This document shows, in pieces, positions 33,561 through 43,126 of a stretch of 64,000 bases of DNA. This stretch comes from Azolla caroliniana (Eukaryota > Polypodiophyta): the NCBI GenBank assembly GCA_043228905.1, contig JBHGNT010000015.1:7750001-7814000 (forward strand). The letters run 5' to 3'. Below the pieces are notes generated by a model. It was not told where the DNA came from. It did no database searches and saw nothing but the letters and a program-made list of their open reading frames with translations. Each line of letters begins with the position of its first letter. Position 1 is the stretch's first letter. Both the position numbers and the translations under genes were made by a program.

Positions 33561-34582
33561 GTGTCCGTCGACCAAGGGATGTAGGCACAGTTTACCTTCT
33601 CGGCTGCTTCATCGAGGAAGAGGGCCAAGTCATCGCGTAAGGGCGTTGGGATGGGAGGATGTTCATCCTTGACACCAACAACGTAGGCATCGCCTTGTTC
33701 GCAAAAGGACTAAAAGTCGAGTCGGATATCGACTTGTGGCACAAGTGGATCGGCCACGTAAACTATCAAAGGCTTCAAGACGTACAATCAAAACATGTTG
33801 TTTTCGGATTGCCGAAATTCAGTGGCCAGAAGGCCCAAATTTGTGAAGCCTACCAACTCGAGACACAACACCGGCTTCCATTCCCCACCGAAAGAAACCG
33901 GAGTCGTAACAAGCTCAACTTGATACATATGGATGTATGGGGACTAGCACAGAACATTAGTCTTGGCGGGAGCCGATATTTTGTCTCCTTCATCGATGAC
34001 TACAACCGACACACAGGGGTCTACCTCATAGAGAGGAAAATCGGAAACAGAGAGGAACCCACAAAGTCTTGGACTATTTCCGGAACCTGCAAAGTCTTGT
34101 CGAACAGGAAACAGAGAGGAAGATCAAGTGCCTACGGTTGGATGGCAGAAAAGAATGCTTTTCCAGCCAATTCAATAGTTATTTGCAACAAAAGGGAATT
34201 AAGAGAGAATTCAGTTGCAGATACACACCGGAACAAAACGGTGTGGCCGAAAGAAAGAACTGGTCGATTGTGGAGACGGCACAGGCAATGCTGGAGGAGA
34301 AGAGCATGCCCAAGTTCCACTAGGCCGAAGCGGTCCAAACGGTCGTCTACCTCCAAAACTGAATCTGGGATAAGGTGTCAGCACACGAGCTATATTTCGG
34401 ATGGACGCCGAATTTAATGCACCTTAGGATATCGGTAGCATTTCCTATGTGCATGTGCCAGATGAGAAGATGAGGAAGTTTGACCCTAAGTCAGAGAAGC
34501 GTATCTTTGTCGGCTACTCACATGAGCAAAAGGGTTATAAGTGTTATAGCCCCCGAACAAAACAAGTTCGAGTGAGCCGAGA
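33561..34582 (+). pseudogene. Copia integrase fragment (copy 3)
   Basis: Encodes LGCFIEEEGQVIA, then MFILDTNNVGIALFAKG, the pre-integrase box LWHKWIGHVNYQRL, CEAYQLETQHR (second Cys lost), IHMDVWGLAQN and, after a frameshift, CRYTPEQNGVAERKN. It ends at SRDV where repeat B starts. A ~22-base local duplication near 34040-34075 repeats an EEPTKSW/NLQSL-like region. No LTR of its own. Confidence 0.75.
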
Positions 34583-35034
34583 TGTTACGGGCATGACCAT
34601 ATAATATCCCGTGGTGAGAATTTACCGTAGTATTCTATACATGTGGATAAGTGTGAGGGTTAAACAAGAATGTAAAGAAGGGGAGGATTACTTTTAATCG
34701 TCGGGATTGAGACAACCCACTAGGCCAAGTGTGAACTTGCTTGGGGGCCTTGGGTATCGCTATAAATAAGAGGTCTAGCTACCCTCATTTCATCATCTTT
34801 TGACTATGTCAAGACTCTGTTCTTGTGGTGGGTCAACTCTTGTAGCGAGCGCGCCAGCACCAGGTACGACTCCACGCCACGTCGGTGGTATGGGACGCTG
34901 ATCGAGGCTCGAGTCTATCTCGATCCCTTCGCTCGGGGGTGATTGCGTGGATCGGCACCCTTCTTTCTCTATCTCCTTTCTATCTATCATTCTTTTATCC
35001 TTATCATATGCTTACATTAGGGCATATCTCTAAA
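34583..35034 (+). repeat. LTR-like segment of repeat B
   Basis: About 452 bases with a TATA-like box near 34763, ending before TTGGTTTCAGAGC, a degenerate tRNA-Met primer site. Confidence 0.6.
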
Positions 35035-35293
35035 AGTTGGTTTCAGAGCTCATGTACTAATGTTTCTTTTGTTGTCTTGTGTCTTCTTGATTGATGGTGA
35101 TCGATTGATATGCGGTCGGCCTTGATCCAAATAGTGATCAACAAAGGAACTTCGGTAATCTTTCTTGTTTTTTTTTCTAATTTTTCTTCTCCCTTCTAAT
35201 CATGTATATGGTCATATGTAATTTTTTTTTCATTAATTGAATGATGCTATAGTGGTAATTGATTGGTTATATAAAACGTTTACATATGTGCAC

Positions 35294-35475
35294 GAGGTCA
35301 ATACCTCATTTAACATATATTTAATATGTGATTAGTGTCGTATGTATACGAGGTAAATACCTCAATTACGTATTACGTTCACAAACATATGTTACGTTTG
35401 CGTATGAGGTCATTACCTTGATTTGTATGTAAATGATATGCGTTTGGTGTCGTATGCGTATGAGGTCAATACCTC
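35294..35475. repeat. Array of 14-base palindromes, 56-base period (repeat B)
   Basis: Palindromes of the type GAGGTCAATACCTC start at 35294, 35350, 35406 and 35462, exactly 56 apart. A weaker fifth lies near 35524. Confidence 0.8.
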
Positions 35476-36230
35476 GATTGTGTATTACGATTAACCCTTA
35501 ATTTTGGATGTTTCGTGTGCGTAGAGGGTATATGCCTTGATTACGTGTCTCAATTTCATCATATGTTGGCTATTTGATGTTACGATTTTTTTTAATATAC
35601 GCATATGTGGTCACGTGTATACGTACTTGATCGTATATATGTGATAAATAAACATATGTGTATATTTGATATTACGTGATATTTATATCGTATGTTGTCC
35701 TTTTCGAGGAAAGGAACTTGGTGGTCGTCCTCACGTTTTTGTGAGAATGGCGTAGTCACCATCCTTTTTTCAACAATTTTTTTTGTTGACATCCCCATTG
35801 GTCACTTCGAGTTCGTTACGTAACGAAGTGCTCATAGCCACAATGATGTTGAGAACGTAGGACTTGACCCACTTCATGTGAGATCACTCCTATGACACAC
35901 ATATCCAACATCCCTCCCTCATTACATGGATACGATGCCACCATGAGATCATTCTTACGAAAGGCATTCGTAATGACGTAACCATGTGATGGGCCACGTG
36001 GGCCTACTACGAAAAGAGGGCTCATTTGGATTGACCATTAGGTTGCACTTTGGCGTTTGCCATCGTAATTATGAGACTTGAGGTTAGGTAACGTACCAAC
36101 ATAGTGTGTGGTAAATGATGGGGAAATAATGACTCTTGACATATATGTTTCTTTTAAAAAAACATATATGAGCAAATGCCTCGCATATCTCTTATACGCA
36201 TAAAACATTCAACATTCAACATGAGCAACC

Positions 36231-36303
36231 TATTTGGTTAGCTCAAGTGTTTAATGCATTTGTTTTCGAGGTCTCGAGTTCAAATATGACCACGACCATA
36301 CAA
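36231..36303 (+). ncRNA. tRNA-like segment with A and B boxes (SINE-like)
   Basis: TTAGCTCAAGTG (A-box-like, 36238-36249) and GAGTTCAAATA (B-box-like, 36276-36286) at roughly the spacing seen in tRNA genes. No good cloverleaf; repeat A keeps only the B box. Possibly the head of a tRNA-derived SINE. Confidence 0.35.
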
Positions 36304-36365
36304 CATTGTTGATACATATGACTATAATACATGTTTAGACTTTAGGTCTAAGTGCACTTCGGAAT

Positions 36366-37108
36366 GTGAGCTCTTGGAACCGATATCGGCTTGAGGTTCC
36401 AAGGTACATGTGGCACCGTAAAAATCACCATCGGCTCTATCATCTTCGGGTAGGCACATCCGATCTCTTGTGGAGAGAAGGCAAAGGCTTTCCCATGTCT
36501 CTCAAGCATTCCGCGGAACATTCTCTCCTCTTCGGGGAGAAGGAAATCTTCCCTTCCAACTTGTAGCTTTCCTTTCGTCACTTTGGTGAAGACATGACCT
36601 ATTGCCTTTGGATCCCTTAAGCTCGGATCATTGGCAACTTCTTTCATCTTCTGCCAGCTATCTTCCGGTAGCGGAACCGCAACTGGCTTGATCTTCTTAT
36701 CCACCGTTTTATATTTTGTGTTGACTTCAGCTTCCTCCATCAAGATGCCTCGATGATATTCATCGATGATAGCGTATATGTTGACAGAGTTAACTGAAAT
36801 CACATTTTGATCGTGAGGGTAGCTCAAGTCCACGACTTCCTCGATTTCACCGATGGTGTCGTTAAATGAGGCTTCCTCTAGAATATGAGACACGAATTCT
36901 TCTTCTTCGATTATGCTTTCTTCTTTCAACATCTTCTCGAAGTCTTGTATCTTACGCTTGTCCTTCTTGTTGAGTACTGTTAGTTTACATGCGCCACTAG
37001 GTGTCACACATGTTGCTTCTCCTTGCGATCCACTTATTTCGCTTCCTTGTGGGGACTTATGATTGCTCGGACTATTTGTGCCCCACGCTTCAATAGTCCA
37101 CTCTAAAA
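36366..37108 (-). pseudogene. Family X protease-RT linker and start of reverse transcriptase
   Basis: The frame upstream of 37007 is open back to about 37108, where it must shift by one base to join the protease frame. 36366-36560 encodes the polymerase N-terminus (HGKAFAFSPQEIGCAYPK, VPHVPWNLKPI). Palm and catalytic Asp residues are missing because repeat B begins here. Confidence 0.75.
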
Positions 37109-38029
37109 ATCCGAGGATTCGCCTCCAAGGCTATCTCGGTTCCTTTCGTGATTAGCCCGCACCGTAAGGAATTGAACAGATCTTTGATTGTCAAGGCTCT
37201 TGACTCGCGCGAAGGCCACTCCGTTATCGAACACCTTAGTCTCCATCCAGGACGATGTGATATATGGTTGTCCTAGGATGACGGGATGTGAAGCCGAGTC
37301 TTGCACGAAGAAGTGTTGATCCATCTCCACATCTCCGATCGTGACTTTAACATTGGGGCAAGCTCCGTACAGGTCTTCCGTGGCCTTCGTTGCCGCTCGT
37401 ATCTTCCATCCATGGTTTGTGTTGATCAGCCATCTTCCTTTCTTGTAGAATTCGGTCGACATGAGGTTGATCTCCGAACCATGGTCAATCAAGGCTACCA
37501 CGGTCTCCTTCTTCTCTCCGATCTTCACCGGCATCTCCGTTGTCTCTCTTGCCCAATGAGGCCGAGAGTAATGGCTGTCCGCCATCACTTCTTCTTCCTC
37601 CTCCTCTTCGGATCTTGCCATGGTTATGGCACTTTGTTGCCGCTTCCGCTTAATCAAGTCCACGATAGTATCGTGGAACTCCTTCTTAGCGATCCCAAGT
37701 AGCTCTCTCAAAGTAAGGTCGACATGACTGTCTAAAACCTTCTCCTCAAGGACCTTCCGCAAGTTGGTTGTTTGTTCTATGTCCGACCTTAGATTGTAAG
37801 TCGGCGCCACTCGTTCCTTTCCTTTCTTCACATATTCATCGACTTCCATCCGAGAAGGTTGGCTCGATCCACCGGGCTTCATGCTTGTTTCTCCTATCTC
37901 TTTTCGTGGCGTAGGTTGGGCTTGTCCTTCTTTCCCTGCATTCCTTGTATTGTGACACTTTGAGGTGCCATCTTCTTCACCGGTTCTTTTCCTCTTCTCT
38001 TCGACAAGAGCCTCATAGTTGTCGCACAC
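37103..38029 (-). pseudogene. Family X aspartic protease region
   Basis: The N-terminal half is a charged gag-protease spacer. The protease begins near 37510 with VALIDHGSEINLMSTEFY. The active-site triplet is Asp-His-Gly where Asp-Ser-Gly or Asp-Thr-Gly is usual, so activity is doubtful. The flap and C-terminal parts (HGWKIRAA, YGACPNVKVTIGD, HPVILGQPYI) are well kept. It is in frame with gag upstream, separated by a TGA at 38081. Confidence 0.75.
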
Positions 38030-38080
38030 AACCTCCGCAAAGCTTGTATTATCGTCGACTGGATCCGACCATCTGGTTAC

Positions 38081-39262
38081 TCATCGCACATTCCAATCAA
38101 CATGTTTGAGATCCTCCAAATCTATTTTTCCTTTCTTTTCACACTCGAATACCGTTGGCCAAAACCCAATACCCGGCTTGATCGTCTTTAGATTCTCTCT
38201 TCCAACTCGTATTCCCGCCGATGCGGCGTAGTGCATGGCTTCCACATGCCTTGCATCTTCCTCTTCCACAATCTTTTTCAGCCTGCCTCTTCCGAAGTTC
38301 ACTCGTAGCGGCTTTCGGGTCTCGCTCGAGTGAATCATGTTGCCGTCCAAATAGACGACATTCTTGCGAATCGCGTCTTGCAAGTCAGTGCACTCCCTTC
38401 GTGAGTGCTCGAAGCTGTTGCACCACACACATCTATATGCTTCTTTTCCCTTTGGCACGCGTCGACCTAAGTTGGCCAACGATACCGCTTCAAACTTCTT
38501 GGAGAGCTCTTCGATTATAGATTCCTCCATCGCTTTCTTGTCGAAATTGTTGATTGGCTTGTTAGACTCAATCGTCACAGGTGCATTCCTCCTCCACGAT
38601 TGTGGATTCTCCATATCAGTTTCCTCTTCCCATTGTCGACGCTTATCAAGACGGCTACAAGCCTTCTTCACCGCTGCCCAGTCCGCCACCAAGCCATTTG
38701 GTTGTGTTTCATCCTCCAAAAAGTTACCCAATTCACGTTGATCTTTGGCATCCACTGCCTTCAGGAATAGTAGGACTTTATCTCCATCGAGAACTCGTTG
38801 ATCAACACTCGAAAGTCGGTTATACTTCTGGTCGAATTCGACATATACTCCAGACGCACACATATTCTTCCCTTTCTTCTCGATCCAAGACATTAGCGTA
38901 TGCCGAGTCATCCGCGATGCGTCTTCAAGCATGTATTCAGCGAGAAGCGCCTTTTCGAACTCCACTCAAGTTGCATGCTCGGTTTGGATCTCCATGATGC
39001 GCTCGCGGATCTGTGATTCCACCACACATTTGAAGCTAGAAATTTGTTTGAGATCGTTGACATCCCTTTGTTGCATCTCGTTCCAATAGGTAGCAAGAAG
39101 ATCCGTGATGTTCTTGCCACCAAATCGTCCAGCTATCTCTACCGTACGATCAACAGCTTTGTCGATTAAAGCTTCTCGATCTCTCACCTTCAGCATGTAT
39201 TCCACTATGGACACCATACCTTTCGTTAATTCCTCTCCTTGAGTTCCACTTGTTGAAGCCAT
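38081..39262 (-). pseudogene. Family X gag
   Basis: Probable start is the ATG at 39262 (MASTSGTQGEEL). One frame reaches 38081 with a single internal TGA at 38966-38968, at a position that looks like a former Trp (TGG to TGA). N-terminal helices are followed by a capsid-like core (LLFLKAVDAKDQRELGN, GLVADWAAVKKAC) and a zinc knuckle CVWCNSFEHSRREC near 38400-38445. The core aligns with the gag-like ORF of the nested element at 41055-43088. Gag would form particles and bind RNA. Confidence 0.8.
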
Positions 39263-39293
39263 TGTTGCAGTTGATATCCTTCCTACCGCCTCT

Positions 39294-39311
39294 TTCACGT
39301 CGGGTTCACCA
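39294..39311 (-). other. Family X primer-binding site (tRNA-Trp type)
   Basis: TGGTGAACCCGACGTGAA, eight bases after the LTR on the minus strand. From memory it is the exact 18-base complement of the 3' end of plant tRNA-Trp including CCA. Confidence 0.7.
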
Positions 39312-40069
39312 CTTGATTATGTCATGAAAATCCGTCACTATGTGCGGATCGTGAGGCGGAACCGCCGGGGTTCTGGACTAGAAGGATTTAGTGCAACACG
39401 TACAACACAAGCAAGTTTTAAGCATAAGACAAATGGGAGAGACAAATCATTTGTTTATTGCAAAAGAAAATCGATTCTTTATAATTTCAGAATCGTGTTA
39501 CAATGGGTTGGGTATGGAAATGAGAGATTAGTTTTTCAAAGAAAGGAGCCAACAACCATGCAAGGAGTGGTTCGATATGAGTACGAGAGATCATTTTTTA
39601 CAAGAAAGCTCAAGTAAACAAAGCTAAGAGTTTGATATCAATATGTGAGATAATTTTCTTCTCGAATCCGAGAGAGAAGAAGAAAGAAGGGGGGGGAAAA
39701 AAAGAAGGAAAAAAAACTAGGAGGGAAAAAATGGGACATATATCGAGCTCCTCGTTGATCCTCCTCCCCAACTTTACTTTGCATGCCCACTTTTAGTCGG
39801 AAGGCCTCTATTTTTCGTTGCATGGCCTCTGCTTTTAGTCGCATGCTTCCATTTTTAGATGCATGCCTTTTTACTTTTAGTTGCATGGCCTTGGCTTTTG
39901 GTTGCATGCGATTGTCCGTATAATTCGGCCAAATGACACAATCATCCATAAAGTTTAGCCCGTGCGCAATTCGTACGTGCATCGCAACCAAACTGTAGAC
40001 GCGTCAGCGCGCAAAAGTCTCGACCACGTAGTAGTGTACGCATCCACGCATGCGCACGTCCCGACCGCG

Positions 40070-40332
40070 CCGTAGTGTACGCATCCACGTGCGCGCGCGT
40101 CCAACCCGCACCGTATACACATCCGCGCACAAAAGTCTCATCCGCACCGTAGTGTATGCATCATCCACGCATGCGCGCGTGCGCACACACGCATCCGCAC
40201 CGCACATACGCGTCCGTCCAAAACGTCCACGCATACGTCCACGCATGCACACGTGCACACACACGCGTCCGCATATACGCATCCGTCCGAAACTTGCACA
40301 CGTGCGTCATGCGCACGTCCCGACCGCGCCGT
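40070..40332. repeat. 259-base tandem repeat in family X LTR, unit 1
   Basis: The sequence from CCGTAGTGTACGCATCC (40070) recurs almost unchanged from 43857, which is 259 bases later once the nested element is removed. It is rich in alternating GCGCGC and CACACGC steps. Frames across it are repeat artefacts. Confidence 0.8.
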
Positions 40333-41062
40333 TGTCGTGCCTTTCGGCTCCGGATCGTTTGCGTGAGTCGGGTGGGAACCACTGAGGTTTTGGACTAGGA
40401 AGAGGAGAGTTTTAAGGCTAATAAGAATATAAATATGTTGTAAGAAAGAGTTATAGCAAACTCGTGAATCCCACGAGTGTATTGTATTAGATTAATCAAT
40501 ATGAATATAAGAATATAAATTTGGGTTGAAAGAGAATGATATAGAATCCTCGTGAATCCCACGAGTATAGTTTATTAATTGGTGTTTTTTTTAGAAACAT
40601 ATCCAGTTTCCAAATATTTTTCACACATAATTACATTGTGCTTCCCATCCTTATGTAGTGATGAGGAAGTCTTAGTAATCCATGCTTTTTCTCTAACTAT
40701 AGACCCCATGCTTTTCCTATAGATAGACTATATGCTTTATCTAAAGTGATCATGCTTTTTCTAACTTGTGCGTTTTTTATCATGCACGCTAGATGTGTAT
40801 GTGTAGCTTTTTCTTTTGTTATGCGTTTTTCTAATGTTTATCCTAGCGTGAATTTACCTTTCTATGTGGGACATCTATGCTTTAACATTAATGAAATGCT
40901 AGTGTAATGGTAAGACATTACATTATTAACATGGAGGTGCAAGGTTCGAATCTTGCCCTATGCATGTTCCATTTATTTTGCTATTTTCTTCTATTTCTTC
41001 ATTTTTTATTGAATCTAATACTATATACGTTTTTCACGTAGTGTACAAAATACACTACGACA
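40333..41062 (-). repeat. 3' LTR of gag-only element
   Basis: Same 730-base sequence as 43127-43856. The last codons of the ORF and its TAG stop (41055-41057) lie inside it. Confidence 0.9.
40894..40965 (+). ncRNA. tRNA-like segment in LTR, antisense to element (copy 1)
   Basis: A-box-like TAGTGTAATGG (40900-40910) and B-box-like GGTTCGAATCT (40943-40953) at tRNA-like spacing. The T-arm stem GCAAG/CTTGC forms, but the acceptor stem does not pair well. It may be a tRNA-derived pol III promoter relic. Confidence 0.4.
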
Positions 41063-43088
41063 CTCGCCCCCTCCAAACCCGCACATCCTCCGGTATGTGC
41101 CGAAGTTGTTGGTGTTTGTTAGTCTCCTCCGTCCGGTCTCTACCCGATTGGTTTCGTTGCCGGCTCGTAGTATCCTCGACTTCTCTTGTTATGTTGACTT
41201 TGTCTCTCCATTTGGAGCACATCCATTCTTTCCACCCGAACCATTGTCGACATCCGATCCACCATAGTCTTCGTTCGCTTTTTTCATGGCCCGCTTGGTC
41301 CTTGTCATCCGCGGTAGTATCTTTTCTTGCCCTCTTTCTTTTCTTCATCAATCTCGACTTCTTTTCGGATTTTCGGTTTAGTCGGATTAGCTTACTTCCG
41401 ATTCGGTCTCGTCGGATCGTCTTTCGTTTAGTTCGGCTTCCTTTCCGATTTGTATTCGGTCGATCCGGACTCGGTTGATCGGTTTTTACCGATTCAGTGC
41501 TCTTTCGGGTCGGTTTCTTTTCTTTTCTTTTCGTCCGGATTTGCTTTCTTTTCTTCGTTTTCACCTGCCTTGTCCGGTTTGACTTTCGGCACTTCTTTCC
41601 GTTGTTCGCCACGTAGGTCCTCCGATATGTGCTCGTTGTTCGGTCCTCGTGTGGTTGTAATGCATGCTTCTTTTCTCGCCGTAGCGCGTGCTTCTTTATT
41701 CGCCATAACACGCGTTTCTTTATTCGCCGTAGAGCGTGCTCTGTATTACGCGCTTCTCCCGTCGTAGACCCGACCTCCGCATTGTCGCACTTTCTTTTAG
41801 ATTGGAATTTCGGATGGATCATTTTCCATCCGAACCAACTTCCGACTTTACCTTCCTCGCCGCCATCTCCCGTCTCTCCGGTCTCACGTTGGTTCTCGGA
41901 CACAACCGCCGAAGTCTCTAGATATTGTTGGCATGAATCCTCGGTATTACCTTCTTTCGTAGTTTCACCCTTAGCATTCTTCTCGGCTATCTCTTCATCG
42001 TATTCGTCGGCTTCGACATTCGTTTTCTCTCCGCCACCTTCCGTCTCTTCGGTCTCACGTTGCCTTTCGATCGCAACCGCCGGAGTCTCTGGAATCAGTG
42101 GTGGGGAAGTCTCGATATGGCAATCCGCCATTGATTCGTCCATAGCCACCTCCGATTCGATTTCGTCTTTTGTGGCTACCTCCTTAATCACATCCGCTTC
42201 ACACTCTTTATCTGCATCAATTATGCAAACATCTATTATGCTTACCCCTTTTTGACCCGATGTCTTGGGCACTTGTATCCCGAAATTTCCTTCTACACTT
42301 GAATTATCGGCCTTATCCTTCGCCATCGTTCTTTCACAAGACGAGTGGGTGTCTTGTTCCACTCTTTCTCCCATGGTACCATCATGTTGTATTTCAGCCT
42401 TCATATTGGCTTCATCGTTTTTCCTCAATCGACCATCCTTCATGGGCCATGTCGTTGTTGACGAGATTCTCAGCTTCCTTTCATCATGTCTTCGGCATAC
42501 CCTTTCGACTTTGGCCCAATCCTCGGTAAGACCGTTCGCACCGTCATCATCTTCGAGTTCGATCCCGATGTCCATCCTTTCTTTTCGATCGATCGATTTT
42601 ACGAACATTAGGACTTTATCTTCTCCCACCAATCGTTGTTCCCGCTCCGAGAGTCGAGCAAAACGATGCTCGAACTCTAGGAATGCTTGTGTTGCACTTC
42701 GGTGGGTCTTCTTCGATGCCACCCATTCGTCGAATTCTCGCCGATCTTGTCCATTCGATCTCTTGTAATCATATGACTCTCGTAAAGCTTCTTCGAATGA
42801 CCCCCATGTCGAGTTTTGTTGCCGTATCTTGTGGATTCTCTCTTGTAGCTCATCCGTGGCTACCCGACTGAAGGATATCACTTGCAATCCTTCCGGTATC
42901 CCACATCGTATCATCTCTGCCTTGTAGTCATGTAAATAGCGTGACACATTGTTTCCGTTGAATTGTCTGTTTCGTTGTACGAGCCGCTTTACTACTGCCG
43001 TGATCTCCGACATCGCTCGTTGTTCTTGTAGCATCCGTTCGAACATCATCATCATCGTTATGTTCATCTCCTCTTGTTGATTCTCCAT
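41055..43088 (-). CDS. Intact gag-like protein of non-autonomous element (677 aa)
   Basis: The ATG at 43088 (MENQQEEMN) opens 677 codons without interruption, ending at a TAG inside the 3' LTR. Residues ~1-230 align with family X gag: an N-terminal Met-rich helix, then QFNGNNVSRYLHDYKAEMI, ESYDYKRSNGQ, LEFEHRFARLSEREQRLVG and GLTEDWAKVERVCRRHDER. The middle (~250-430) is acidic. The last ~200 residues are strongly basic (KKRKQIRTKRKEKKPTR, RKSEKKSRLMKKRKRARK) with short repeats of KKHALRR type. No CCHC knuckle is seen, so the basic tail may bind RNA instead. No protease follows. It probably assembles into particles and packages its own transcript, with enzymes supplied by a partner element. 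Family membership is inferred from alignment with 38081-39262. Confidence 0.8.
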   Translation of the reverse strand: MENQQEEMNITMMMMFERMLQEQRAMSEITAVVKRLVQRNRQFNGNNVSRYLHDYKAEMIRCGIPEGLQVISFSRVATDELQERIHKIRQQNSTWGSFEEALRESYDYKRSNGQDRREFDEWVASKKTHRSATQAFLEFEHRFARLSEREQRLVGEDKVLMFVKSIDRKERMDIGIELEDDDGANGLTEDWAKVERVCRRHDERKLRISSTTTWPMKDGRLRKNDEANMKAEIQHDGTMGERVEQDTHSSCERTMAKDKADNSSVEGNFGIQVPKTSGQKGVSIIDVCIIDADKECEADVIKEVATKDEIESEVAMDESMADCHIETSPPLIPETPAVAIERQRETEETEGGGEKTNVEADEYDEEIAEKNAKGETTKEGNTEDSCQQYLETSAVVSENQRETGETGDGGEEGKVGSWFGWKMIHPKFQSKRKCDNAEVGSTTGEARNTEHALRRIKKRVLWRIKKHALRREKKHALQPHEDRTTSTYRRTYVANNGKKCRKSNRTRQVKTKKRKQIRTKRKEKKPTRKSTESVKTDQPSPDRPNTNRKGSRTKRKTIRRDRIGSKLIRLNRKSEKKSRLMKKRKRARKDTTADDKDQAGHEKSERRLWWIGCRQWFGWKEWMCSKWRDKVNITREVEDTTSRQRNQSGRDRTEETNKHQQLRHIPEDVRVWRGRVS
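41063..41077 (-). other. Polypurine tract of gag-only element
   Basis: TTTGGAGGGGGCGAG directly before the 3' LTR on the minus strand. It is also coding (Val-Trp-Arg-Gly-Arg). Confidence 0.8.
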
Positions 43089-43104
43089 CTCCTTGCCACC
43101 CGTC

Positions 43105-43122
43105 TTCACGTCGGGTTCACCA
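43105..43122 (-). other. Primer-binding site of gag-only element (tRNA-Trp type)
   Basis: TGGTGAACCCGACGTGAA four bases after the LTR, identical to the family X site at 39294-39311. Confidence 0.75.
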
Positions 43123-43126
43123 ACTG

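Larger units (their letters stand above)
34583..36365 (+). repeat. Repeat B: LTR plus non-coding body, inverted partner of repeat A
   Basis: Begins TGTTACGGGCATGAC in the copia fragment and ends at GCACTTCGG beside family X polymerase. It aligns with repeat A in inverted orientation, including the TATA region (CTATAAATAAGAGG), the palindrome array and the tail. No gag or pol. Neither copy has a second LTR or a target duplication I can find. Confidence 0.7.

Noticed and set aside
34793-34990. Minus-strand 65-codon frame in the repeat B LTR
   Set aside because: Lies wholly within an LTR and is not kept in repeat A.
35592-36025. Short minus frames in repeat B as possible genes
   Set aside because: The corresponding frames in repeat A are broken, so no coding constraint is visible.
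40004-40398. Arg/Thr/His-rich and Cys/Arg-rich frames
   Set aside because: Products of the GC-rich tandem repeat in the family X LTR; the same frames recur at 43876-44194 in the second repeat unit.
41450-42768. Plus-strand frames opposite the gag-only ORF
   Set aside because: The minus frame is unbroken for 677 codons and aligns with family X gag; the plus frames are shadows.
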